Source of the DNA: Gammaproteobacteria bacterium
GTDB taxonomy: Bacteria > Pseudomonadota > Gammaproteobacteria > Pseudomonadales > Pseudohongiellaceae
NCBI GenBank assembly: GCA_030832825.1
Contig: JAURIJ010000023.1
Span: 1-45,548, forward strand
DNA: 45,548 nt
Reading direction: 5' to 3'
The position numbers and the translations under genes are program-made. Every line of letters begins with the position of its first letter. The stretch's first letter is position 1. Below, in pieces: positions 8,610-16,838 of the stretch. The notes beneath the pieces were generated by a model that saw only the letters and a program-made list of their open reading frames with translations, was not told the origin of the DNA and made no database searches.

Positions 8610-11501
8610 TCATGCGCCAGGCGCCCAGTCCAACGACACCCATACCTGCCGGCCCCAGGGCACGGACAGTCGGGACTCGAATCCCCCGATGATGGCGAAG
8701 CGTTGCGGCCGGATGTCAAACAGGTTGCTCACCCCGGCACTCAGGGTGATCTCGCTGTCAAAGTATTGATCGAAGACATAGGCGTACTGCACATTGGTGA
8801 TGGTCTCTGCCTCGATCGTGCGGTCAGTCATCGCGATGAAGCCCTGCCCATAGCGGTCCACCGGGCGATCATCGAACAGGACGCTGTGCCGGTAATTGGC
8901 CGACACGCCCGCGCTGTGATTGCCGTTGAACCAGCCGACACGCAGGCTGCCCTTGACCTTCGGCAGCGGTGGCACGATGCCGGTCTGCGCGTTCTGCTTG
9001 CCCAGGGCGTCGATGGTGATGCCGACGTTGTCCTCGTACTCGTAGCTCAGGTAATAGGACCCCTCCAGCGTGGTGGTGAAAGTGCCCAGTCTGCCCGCGT
9101 CATAGGTGTAGCGAGCCTTGGCATCCAGCAGGTCGATGAACACCGATGCGATGTTCTGAGCCTGCCGGAAGATGGTATCCACCGACATGTCGGCGGGGTC
9201 GCGCAGCACCGGATTGCCCGGCCCGGCGATGGAGCGCAGATAGGCCACGGCAGCGGCATTGTCGGCGGGATTGGCCGGGTTGTAGGTGGACTCTGTCTTG
9301 CCCACTGCGGCCAGGAACTCGCGGAACTGGTCGTAGACCGTGTCGGTATCGTCCAGGGTACGGATCCGGTCGATGTACTTCACGCTCTGGTAGTCCATGC
9401 TCACGCTGAGATTCTCGATGCCCTCGTAGGTGAAGCCGATATTGCGAATGGTCGAGGTCTCCGGCGCCAGATTCGGGTTGCCGGCCTGGCAGGTGGAGGA
9501 GCCGATCAGCGAGGCGTTGAAGAACGGGTCATTCCCCGAGAACGCTTCGCCACACAGCTCATTCGGAATGAACGGTCTGGCCTGCACCGGTGTCGGCGCG
9601 AGGAAGCTCTCGCCCCAGCTGGTGCGCAGCGCCAGCCCGTCCATCACTTCCCAGCGCAGCGCCACCTTGGGTGTGGTGGCCTTGAGCCCGAAGTCCTTGA
9701 ACTCCTCGTGACGCACGGCTGCCTGCAGGGTCAGAGGCTCCAGGATCGGCACTTCAGCCTCGAGGAACACGGCACGCACTTCGCTGAAGTAGGTCGCGTC
9801 CTTGCGTACCGGGGTCGTGATGTCCACGTAGTAGTTGATGCGATTGGCCGACAGCGGATTGGCAAAATCCTGGTCGGTGGTATCGCGCCACTGGTAGCCC
9901 GTGGCGATGGAGACGGCGCCCGCCGGCAGGTCGAACACCTCCCCCGTCACTGTGACTTCGGCGATGTCCAGATATCCGCGGCTGGATGTCAGCTGAATGG
10001 GTTCGTAGAGCCAGTCCATCATCTCCAGCGTGTTGTCGGTGACGCCCTTGACGTAATACGGGGAGCGCGGATCAGAACTGACAAAGGGATTGAACCACTG
10101 ATTCCCCGTCGGCCCTCCCTTGCCCATCAGCGCCAACTGGAACTTGGGCAGATGCAGATTGCCGCTCATGGAGCGCGAGCGCACCTTTCGCTCCTGGCGG
10201 GAGTAGTAGGCATAGCCGGTCCAGGTGTCGCTCAGGTCGAAGCGAGTGCCCAGCTTGATGCGATTCGAGCTGGTGTCGCTGCCGCCGTCAGTCTCACCGA
10301 ATTCGCTGATCCAGCGCGGCGTGACGCCAAGGCCGGAGGACGGGCGCCACAAATAGGGCACCACGTCGAAGCCGAAGGTATTGGCCGGGTGACTGGCCGG
10401 AATGAACAGCACGTTGCGGTTGTTCGGGTTCAGCGCCGTGACAACGCCCTTGGTGCCCTCGTCCAGCAGATAGTTCCAGTTGCCGGTCAGCTCGAACTGC
10501 ACGGAGTCGTTCATGTCCCAGGTGACGTTCTGATAGAGGTTGTACTCCGTCATGCCTCGGGAATACGGGTAGGTATGCGTGTAGTTGTACCAGCAGGTGC
10601 GATTGCTCCCTGTGCCAGTGATGACGCCACTGGGCAGGGCGCCGCGTTTGGTGCGATCCTCCAGCCCCTGATTGAAGGTGCCGCAGCTCGGATCGGGCAG
10701 ATTGCCGCCCACGGTGCGCCCGCGGTGCAATTCTCCCAGCCTGGGTGTTGCTCCAGACACGCGGCGATAGGTGCCGGGATTGCCGGAACCGGACGAGCCA
10801 TCCGCCATCTCCCATTCGCGCGGCCGCTCATGCATCCCAAGCCGCGTGCGCTTGCGGGCGTCGAAGGCCCCGACATAATTGATGCCATTGTCGAAGCTCT
10901 TGCCCCAGAGCAGAGAGACATTGCCTTCCTCCTGGCCGCCCTCCTCCGGCGTCTGGTAATAGGCGCGCGCCCGAAAGCCGTCGAACTCCTTGATGGGAAT
11001 CATGTTGACCACGCCTGCCACGGCATCGGAGCCATAGAGCGCGGAACCGCCGTCCAGCACGATCTCGATGCGCGCCACCGCGATGTCGGGAATCATCGCC
11101 GTGACGGAATTGTCGATGCTGCGCACCCCGTCCATCATGCTGAGGGTGCTGTTCTCCCCCAGGCCTCTCAGATTGAAGGTGGTCCCGACGCCACTCTGAT
11201 TGCCCGACGCGCTGGCCAGCACGTTCTGCACATTGTTGGTGTTCTGGGTGAAACTCAGATCCCGGATGTAGTTGGCCATGCTGGGTGCACCGGACTGGTA
11301 GAGCTCGTCCTGGTTGATGGTGGCCACGGGGGAATTCTGCGCGAATGCGCTGTTGCGGATCTAGGAGCCGGTCACGACGACTTCTTCCACTTCCGGATCC
11401 TGGGCAGCTTGCGCCTGCACCAGAACCGGGGTGGCGAATGAAGCAATGAGGCAGGTGTGGATCAACTGGCGCAACTGTGTGCGCCTCGTGTTTGAGTGCA
11501 T
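8610..11501 (-). pseudogene. TonB-dependent receptor interrupted by an amber codon at position 47
   Basis: Outer-membrane TonB-dependent receptor gene of 963 sense-equivalent codons, paralogous along its whole length to the receptor 11767-14670. ATG 11501 has the spacing GGAG-6 nt-ATG and gives a signal peptide. The plug then starts E-V-E-E-V-V-V-T-G-S and is followed by TAG at 11363-11361, where the paralogue has Tyr (T-G-S-Y-I-R-N-S). After the stop the frame is fully open to the C-terminus (Q-V-W-V-S-L-D-W-A-P-G-A), with plug and barrel intact. Without suppression only a 46-residue signal fragment is made. No strong internal start with a signal peptide exists, so it is most likely a recent nonsense pseudogene; a base-call error is the alternative. 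Confidence 0.85.
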
Positions 11502-11591
11502 GTTCATCTCCAGTGATCGAACCGTTCCGCCATGCGGAGGAAGGCCCGTTTCCTTTTGTTATCAGCGGTGGTGCACTTTCAAAGGCACAAC

Positions 11592-11648
11592 ATGATTCAC
11601 ACTGGAGACTGCATGCAGAGTGCATTTCCGGTACGTCGAGAGACTACC
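11592..11648 (-). promoter_or_regulatory. Diverged copy of the shared leader element upstream of the receptor pseudogene
   Basis: About 57 bp clearly homologous to the leader elements near 14765-14823 and 16542-16602. It shares the C-A-C-T-G-G-A block, a G-A-C-T-G-C-A-T-G-C block and a GGTAC core. The 19-bp core at 11630-11648 matches the other two at 14 of 19 positions by my count, but the paired GTTGTA repeats are eroded. It lies 129 bp from the start codon, close to the spacing at the other two genes. It is probably a decaying operator or promoter part. Confidence 0.55.
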
Positions 11649-11719
11649 AAATCGCCTTTACTGCGTTTTCTTGCCGGGAGCCTCGTGCCCCCTCGCTGAA
11701 GCCATTGTTGCGAAAAGCC

Positions 11720-11754
11720 GTGCTGCAGCAGAGCACACGCCTCTGCCGCAGCAC
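11720..11754 (-). terminator. Intrinsic terminator of the intact receptor gene
   Basis: On the minus strand, G-T-G-C-T-G-C-G-G-C-A-G-A-G pairs with an imperfect C-T-C-T-G-C-T-G-C-A-G-C-A-C arm around a short loop. GGCTTTTCG follows. It lies just past the TGA of the receptor 11767-14670 and separates it from the next receptor gene. Confidence 0.65.
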
Positions 11755-11766
11755 GATGTCATGAGG

Positions 11767-14670
11767 TCAGGCCCCGGGTGCCCAGTCAAGAGACACCCAG
11801 AACTGACGACCCCAAGGGGTTGAGAGACGAGTTTCCGCCCCGCCAATGATCGCCAGGCGCTGGGGACGCTTGTCGAACAGATTGTTGATGCCCACGCTCA
11901 GCGTGATCTCGCTGTCGAAGTACTGATCGAAGACGTGTGCAAAGCGCGCGTCGACGATGTACTCGCCACGGATGTTGCGGGGCGGGTTCTTGGTGTTGTC
12001 GCCATCCTCCGGGTAGAAGTCCACCACCTGGTCATCGAACTTGATGGTGCTCCAGTAGTTGGCCGAAATCGACGCGCTCTGATTGCCTCGGAACCAGTTC
12101 ACACGTGCGTTGGCCTTGACCTCGGGCAACGGTGGCACGATACCGGTACGACCATTCTGCTTGCCCACCGCTTCGACACGAATCCCGTTCAGATCCATGT
12201 AGTCGTAGGTGTCATACAGTGTGGTCTGCACAGTGGTGGTGAAGCTGCCCAGGTTGTCCGTATCGAACTGGTACTGCGCCTTCACATCGAGCAGGTCGAT
12301 CCAGACCGAGCTGATGTTGGCGGACTGCACGAACAGCCTGGAGACGGAACCGTTGGGGTAGCGCTGGATCGAGTAGCCCGGAATGGCAGCCTTGGCGGCC
12401 AGCCAGGCATCCGCTGCGGCGCGGGTCGCAGAACCCGGCACGGCGGAGTAGGACGAGCGGGCAATGCCAGTCTCACCGAGGAACTGCTGGAACTGGAAGC
12501 CCACGGTGTCCTGCTGACTCAGGGTACGGATACGGTCGACGTATTCGATCTGTTGATAGTCCATGGACAGGTTGAGCCCTTCCAGGAAATTCCCGGTAGG
12601 TTCCCACGTGAAGCCGATGTTTTGGATGGTCGAGGTTTCCGGCTGCAGGTTCGGGTTGCCGGACTGACACCAGATACCGCCGATCAGCGGGGTGTTGGTG
12701 AACTCATCCAGACCACTGAACATGTCGGCACAACGGTCATCCGCCACGAAGGGTCGGGCCTGGAAGGGCGAGGGCGCCAAGAAGCTTTCGCCCCATGAGG
12801 CACGCAGCGCCAGACTCGGCATTGCTTCCCAGCGCAGCGAGACCTTGGGCGTGGTGGCTTCCAGACCGAAGTCCTTGAACTGCTCGTGACGCACGGCGAA
12901 CTGCGCGGCCAGGGTTTCCAGGATAGGCACTTCGATCTCGGCAAATACGGAGCGGGTCTCCGACACATAGACGGCGTCCTTCAGCCGCTCGCCCAACACC
13001 TGACTGTTAGCGTAATCCTCACCCAGCTTGTCGTAGGGGTCGGCATAGTCTTCGATCCGGATGTCGCGCCACTGATAGCCGAAGGCCATGGAGACGGCTC
13101 CTGCCGGCAGGTCGAACACCTCGCCGGTCGCCAGCGTCTCGAACACATCCAGAAAGTTGCGCCCGCCCAGACGATTGGGGTTGTAGGACATCATCCAGTC
13201 GATCAACTCCTGCGAGTTGTCGGTCTTGCCCTTCACATAGCGCGAGGAGTAGGGCGACTGTGAGCCGAAGGGGTTGAACCACTGATTGCCGTTCGGTCCT
13301 CCCAGGCCGGACATGGCGAGCTGCAGACGGCTGGACGTCACCACGTGCTCGTCGGAGGTGTTCTTGTCCTCCTGGATCGAGTAGTAGGTGTAGCCCGTCC
13401 ACGTCCCTGCCAGATCATACTCGGCGCTGAACTTCAGACGATTGAGCGCATAGTCGGAACTGACTTTCTTGGAGGAATCGGTGTAATAGCTGGACGGCAG
13501 ATTCGCTCCCGTGTTGCCGAACACACGCCAGCTCCAAGGGGTCAGGTCCACTCCCCACGGGTTGGCAGGATGATTGGCCGGGATCTTCATCACCGCACGG
13601 TCATTGCCGCCGTTAGGCGAGGTGCCCGTGGTGCGGTTCTGGTTGTAGCGGTAATGATTGTTCAGCGTCACATTGAGGCGCAGCCAGTCGGCGGCGTCGT
13701 AGGACAGCGTGTTGTAGAGGTTCCAGTTGACCTCGTGACGCGAATACGCGTGCTGGATACTGTACTCATAGGTACAGTTGCCGTTGTAGATGGTGCCAGA
13801 GGGGTTCGTGTACTGGCTCTCGCCGTGGGCGTCGAAACCCGCATTGAATTTGCCGCAATCCGGATCCAGCAGGACTGGGCCTGTGCTGGTGCCGCCGTGG
13901 GGCTGCAGCAGCTGCACGCCAGGCTTGGCGTTGATCAGACGTCGGAAAGAGCCGACGGGGCCCGAGTTCGAGGCATTGTTGGAATTCTTCCACTCACGCG
14001 GACGCTCGTACATCATGAGCGGCGTCTGTTTCTGCCCTTCGAAGGCGCCAACGTACTCGATGCCGTTGTTGAAACTCTTGCCCCACAGCAACGAGCCCGT
14101 GAAGTGCTCCATGGCACCGTCTTCGGTACGCTGATAATAGGTACGGGCACGCAGGCCCTCGAATTCCTTGATCGGGATGATGTTCACCACCCCCGCCACC
14201 GCGTCGGAGCCGTAGAGAGCGGAGCCCCCGTCCAGCACCATTTCCATGCGGCTGATGGCAATCTCCGGCAGACTGGCTGACATCAGCGGACTCAGGGTGC
14301 GAGCGCCGTCGATCAGTGTCAGGGTGGAGTTCTCTCCGAGGCCGCGCAGGTTGAAACTGCTGTTGCCCGTCTGGGCGCCATCGGAAGTTCCCAGCACCAC
14401 GTTGACCACGTTGGTGTTCTGGGTATAGCTGAGATCGCGGATATAGGCTCCCATGCTCGGCGCACCGGACTCCAGAAGGTCTTCCTGGGAAACGGTGTCG
14501 ACGGGGGAGTTCTGGGCAAAGGCACTGTTCCTGATGTAGGAACCTGTCACCACCACCTCCTCAACTTCAGGATCGGTCTGAGCCTGAGCGGAAAGCGGGA
14601 GCACGACGGAAGCGACAAGGCAGGAATGGATCAAGTGACGCAGTTGCCCGCGTCGAGTGAAGTTAAGCAT
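11767..14670 (-). CDS. TonB-dependent receptor, intact
   Basis: A 967-residue outer-membrane receptor. Order: signal peptide (ends S-A-Q-A-Q near residue 30), plug beginning E-V-E-E-V-V-V-T-G-S-Y-I-R-N-S, plug signature S-S-F-N-L-R-G-L-G-E-N-S-T-L, and L-D-G-G-S-A-L-Y-G-S-D-A-V-A-G-V-V-N-I-I. The barrel ends F-D-K-R-P-Q-R-L-A-I-I-G-G and V-S-L-D-W-A-P-G-A. Such receptors import scarce large substrates using TonB-ExbBD. The substrate cannot be read, and no siderophore or cobalamin genes are nearby. The start at 14670 has GGAG six bases upstream. Its leader is homologous to that of the haem c-copper protein upstream, suggesting co-regulation, and it has its own terminator. Confidence 0.92.
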   Translation of the reverse strand: MLNFTRRGQLRHLIHSCLVASVVLPLSAQAQTDPEVEEVVVTGSYIRNSAFAQNSPVDTVSQEDLLESGAPSMGAYIRDLSYTQNTNVVNVVLGTSDGAQTGNSSFNLRGLGENSTLTLIDGARTLSPLMSASLPEIAISRMEMVLDGGSALYGSDAVAGVVNIIPIKEFEGLRARTYYQRTEDGAMEHFTGSLLWGKSFNNGIEYVGAFEGQKQTPLMMYERPREWKNSNNASNSGPVGSFRRLINAKPGVQLLQPHGGTSTGPVLLDPDCGKFNAGFDAHGESQYTNPSGTIYNGNCTYEYSIQHAYSRHEVNWNLYNTLSYDAADWLRLNVTLNNHYRYNQNRTTGTSPNGGNDRAVMKIPANHPANPWGVDLTPWSWRVFGNTGANLPSSYYTDSSKKVSSDYALNRLKFSAEYDLAGTWTGYTYYSIQEDKNTSDEHVVTSSRLQLAMSGLGGPNGNQWFNPFGSQSPYSSRYVKGKTDNSQELIDWMMSYNPNRLGGRNFLDVFETLATGEVFDLPAGAVSMAFGYQWRDIRIEDYADPYDKLGEDYANSQVLGERLKDAVYVSETRSVFAEIEVPILETLAAQFAVRHEQFKDFGLEATTPKVSLRWEAMPSLALRASWGESFLAPSPFQARPFVADDRCADMFSGLDEFTNTPLIGGIWCQSGNPNLQPETSTIQNIGFTWEPTGNFLEGLNLSMDYQQIEYVDRIRTLSQQDTVGFQFQQFLGETGIARSSYSAVPGSATRAAADAWLAAKAAIPGYSIQRYPNGSVSRLFVQSANISSVWIDLLDVKAQYQFDTDNLGSFTTTVQTTLYDTYDYMDLNGIRVEAVGKQNGRTGIVPPLPEVKANARVNWFRGNQSASISANYWSTIKFDDQVVDFYPEDGDNTKNPPRNIRGEYIVDARFAHVFDQYFDSEITLSVGINNLFDKRPQRLAIIGGAETRLSTPWGRQFWVSLDWAPGA

Positions 14671-14764
14671 GTTTATCTCCGGTTGTTGGCTCTTGCCGCC
14701 ACTTCGCAACAAGGCCTTTATTATTTGGATATCAATAGCTTAGAGCTTTATAAGGCACTACTTC

Positions 14765-14833
14765 ATGACTATCACTGGAAGACAACAGGCCATTCGACCA
14801 TTCCGGTACAACGATATACAACCATCACACCTT
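14765..14833 (-). promoter_or_regulatory. Shared leader element with GTTGTA direct repeats (receptor copy)
   Basis: On the minus strand the core is GGTTGTATATCGTTGTACC (14823-14805), two GTTGTA half-sites ten bases apart, one helical turn. It is identical to the core at 16602-16584. The surrounding blocks C-C-A-T-A-A-G-G-T-G-T and C-C-A-G-T-G-A-T-A-G-T-C-A-T are also shared. The core lies 135 bp from the receptor start. This looks like an activator or repressor site plus promoter; the protein that binds is not known. Confidence 0.6.
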
Positions 14834-15005
14834 ATGGCCAGCGATGTAAGCAGGCGCGGGCATGAATTGCAATCCCCGAGACGCTCAGTCACAACTTGTC
14901 ACATATTTCCATGGAACGGTCGTTCGACACAGCACCACAGTTCACCTATGGAAAAATGGGGGCGCATGTGGCGCCACGATAAAAACGGGATTCTGGAATA
15001 GAAAT

Positions 15006-15036
15006 CGGGCGCCGCATGTTGCCACACGGTGCCCGA
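15006..15036 (-). terminator. Hairpin after the first haem c-copper gene
   Basis: On the minus strand the GGGC-ACC-G arm pairs with C-GGC-GCCC around T-G-T-G-G-C-A-A-C-A, which itself can fold as T-G-T/A-C-A. G-A-T-T-T-C-T-A-T follows. The same hairpin, with compensating small changes, is found after the paralogous gene at 16780-16809, which supports a real function. The T-tract is weak. Confidence 0.55.
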
Positions 15037-15060
15037 CCCTTACGAGGAGACTGCTGTTGC

Positions 15061-16440
15061 TTACTGGCCTGCGACCGAGCGCTGCTTGGCCGCTTCACGC
15101 TGAGCCACGATTTCCTGGTAGCCCGCCTCGTCCAGATGCGTGATGGCCAGCCAGGCGTGAGTCATTTCATCCGCAGTACGGCTTCCGGCCACCACCCAGA
15201 AATCCGGATCAGGATTGTTCGGGTTGTTGGCTGTGTTGTCGTACCACTGCTTGATGACCATCACGGCGCCGGTCGGAATGAGCGGCGCAACATCGGCTTC
15301 GTACAGGTGGCTGTGGTGCCAAGTGGCGCTCCAGTTGGAGATCTGGCTGATCTGCTCAGTGCGACCAGTCGCCGGGTAGTAGATCTCCAGCGAGGCGGCG
15401 CGCATGCGCAGGTGGCCGTGCGGCTGGAAGCTGTCTACACGCACCGGGTGATCGAACGAATGGAAGCCCTGGGTCATTGCCGTGCCGTGTGGCGGCACCA
15501 CCAGTTCGCCTTCGTCCAGCCTGTAGAGCTTCAGGTCCTGCTTGTACTTGGCCTGAGTCTCGTAGCCTTCCGGGTGCAGCCAGATGCCGATCTCGACGAC
15601 ATTGTCCTCAATCACGGTACCGGGAGCGGTGGCGCCAACACCGCCGGGGAACAGATGGATGTCCCAGCGAATGCGGGCATTGGCCGGCAGTGTGCGGCAC
15701 ACGCCGTCCGGAGCGATTTCGCCCCACTTGCCCATCGCGTACTCGGTCAGCATGCCGACATCTTCGTACTCGCCGTCAGCATTCATGATCTCGACATTGG
15801 AGTTGGCGTGGTGCACCACGGCCTTGGCATTGCCGGCCGGCTTCACCTGGATCGCCTTGATGCAGCGGTCAGTGGTGAGGCCTGTTTCCACGAAGGGACG
15901 GTGCCACATGTCATTGCCGAGAGCCGGCACGTCGATGGGCTCGGAGTCCAGAATCAGGGTGGGCTGGCCGAACTGGGCCGCAAAGGTCCACTCATCGCTG
16001 GCCGGCAGGTTGGCCACCGGGTGCGAACGATCTCCCCAATCCCCTTCCGGAGCGCCTTGGGCGACCCACTGGGTGATGGTGTTGATTTCTTCATCCGACA
16101 GACGCCAATCGCCCTGCAGCTCCTGAATGCCGATATGATCGTCGTAGGAGTACGGCGGCATTTCCTTGTTGGCGACACGCATGCCGATCAGGGGAGCCCA
16201 CGGGCGCACCTGCTCGTAATTGGTGAGCTGCATCGGGCCGATGGCGCCTTCGCGGTGGCAGACAACACAGTTGTCCGTAATGATTTGCGCGACGTGATCC
16301 GCATAGGTGATGGCTCCGGAATCAATGGACAGACCGGACTGCCCCTGAGCCTGACCACTCATTCCCATTACTGCCAGCACGGCAGCGCCAAGAGCCGCTT
16401 TACCGGTGTGCCGGACGCACCACCGTTGTTTCATCTGCAT
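15061..16440 (-). CDS. Secreted haem c / copper type II (PHM-like) monooxygenase-like protein, copy A
   Basis: A 459-residue exported protein; the signal peptide ends near residue 32. Residues about 42-135 form a small c-type cytochrome domain with haem motif CVVCH (58-62), likely axial Met94 (K-E-M-P-P-Y) and the W-V-A-Q-G-A-P-E-G end. The rest resembles the copper type II ascorbate-dependent monooxygenase (PHM/DBM) fold. Candidate CuH ligands are His210, His211 (A-V-V-H-H-A-N) and His262 (W-D-I-H-L-F). Candidate CuM ligands are His341, His343 (F-Q-P-H-G-H-L-R) and Met426 (T-A-D-E-M-T-H). So all six copper ligands are visible and electrons could arrive through haem. Substrate unknown. Start 16440 follows AAAGGAG. 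Nearly identical to 16839-18212. Confidence 0.82.
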   Translation of the reverse strand: MQMKQRWCVRHTGKAALGAAVLAVMGMSGQAQGQSGLSIDSGAITYADHVAQIITDNCVVCHREGAIGPMQLTNYEQVRPWAPLIGMRVANKEMPPYSYDDHIGIQELQGDWRLSDEEINTITQWVAQGAPEGDWGDRSHPVANLPASDEWTFAAQFGQPTLILDSEPIDVPALGNDMWHRPFVETGLTTDRCIKAIQVKPAGNAKAVVHHANSNVEIMNADGEYEDVGMLTEYAMGKWGEIAPDGVCRTLPANARIRWDIHLFPGGVGATAPGTVIEDNVVEIGIWLHPEGYETQAKYKQDLKLYRLDEGELVVPPHGTAMTQGFHSFDHPVRVDSFQPHGHLRMRAASLEIYYPATGRTEQISQISNWSATWHHSHLYEADVAPLIPTGAVMVIKQWYDNTANNPNNPDPDFWVVAGSRTADEMTHAWLAITHLDEAGYQEIVAQREAAKQRSVAGQ

Positions 16441-16541
16441 GTTCATCTCCTTTGCTTGACGAGTTGCCGGCCAGTGCGCAGCCGCGCACCAGACAGACAT
16501 TTTTATTGGAATTCCAACAACTTAGCTAGAGATAAGGAAGG

Positions 16542-16612
16542 CAATGACTATCACTGGATGACTGCATGCGGGGGGGCAAATCCGGTACAACGATATACAA
16601 CCATGACACCTT
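16542..16612 (-). promoter_or_regulatory. Shared leader element with GTTGTA direct repeats (haem c-copper copy)
   Basis: Carries the same 19-bp core as the receptor leader, at 16602-16584, exact in all positions. It also carries the flanking blocks C-C-A-T-A-A-G-G-T-G-T and C-C-A-G-T-G-A-T-A-G-T-C-A-T, and lies 144 bp from the start codon of copy A. Between core and gene both leaders share an A/T-rich stretch (T-G-C-C-T-T-A-T, A-G-C-T-A, A-T-A-A-A), where the promoter probably sits. Confidence 0.6.
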
Positions 16613-16779
16613 ATGGCTCGGAATGTACGCCTTCGCGCTCGGCAAAAGCAAACGGATTATTCCAGAGTCACATTTTGTTACATATTTCAGCGAGACTTCT
16701 GCCGTCATCCAAAGGGGGCGCTTTGCTGTGGGCGTCGTTCTGTATTGGCTGGCCACGGTACATGGCGGGACATAGAAAC

Positions 16780-16809
16780 CGGGCGCCGCATGTTGCCACA
16801 CGACGCCCG
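16780..16809 (-). terminator. Hairpin after the second haem c-copper gene
   Basis: The arms GGGCGTCG and CGGCGCCC (minus strand) enclose T-G-T-G-G-C-A-A-C-A. G-G-T-T-T-C-T-A-T follows. It lies about 30 bp past the stop of copy B and is homologous to the hairpin at 15006-15036. Confidence 0.55.
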
Positions 16810-16838
16810 ACCCTTTACGAGGATACTGCTACTGTTGC

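Noticed and set aside
8394-11441. A plus-strand open frame of 1015 codons opposite the receptor pseudogene
   Set aside because: It is the antisense shadow of a high-GC gene: Gln/His/Arg/Val-rich, no signal or domain. Homology to the paralogous receptor lies on the minus strand.
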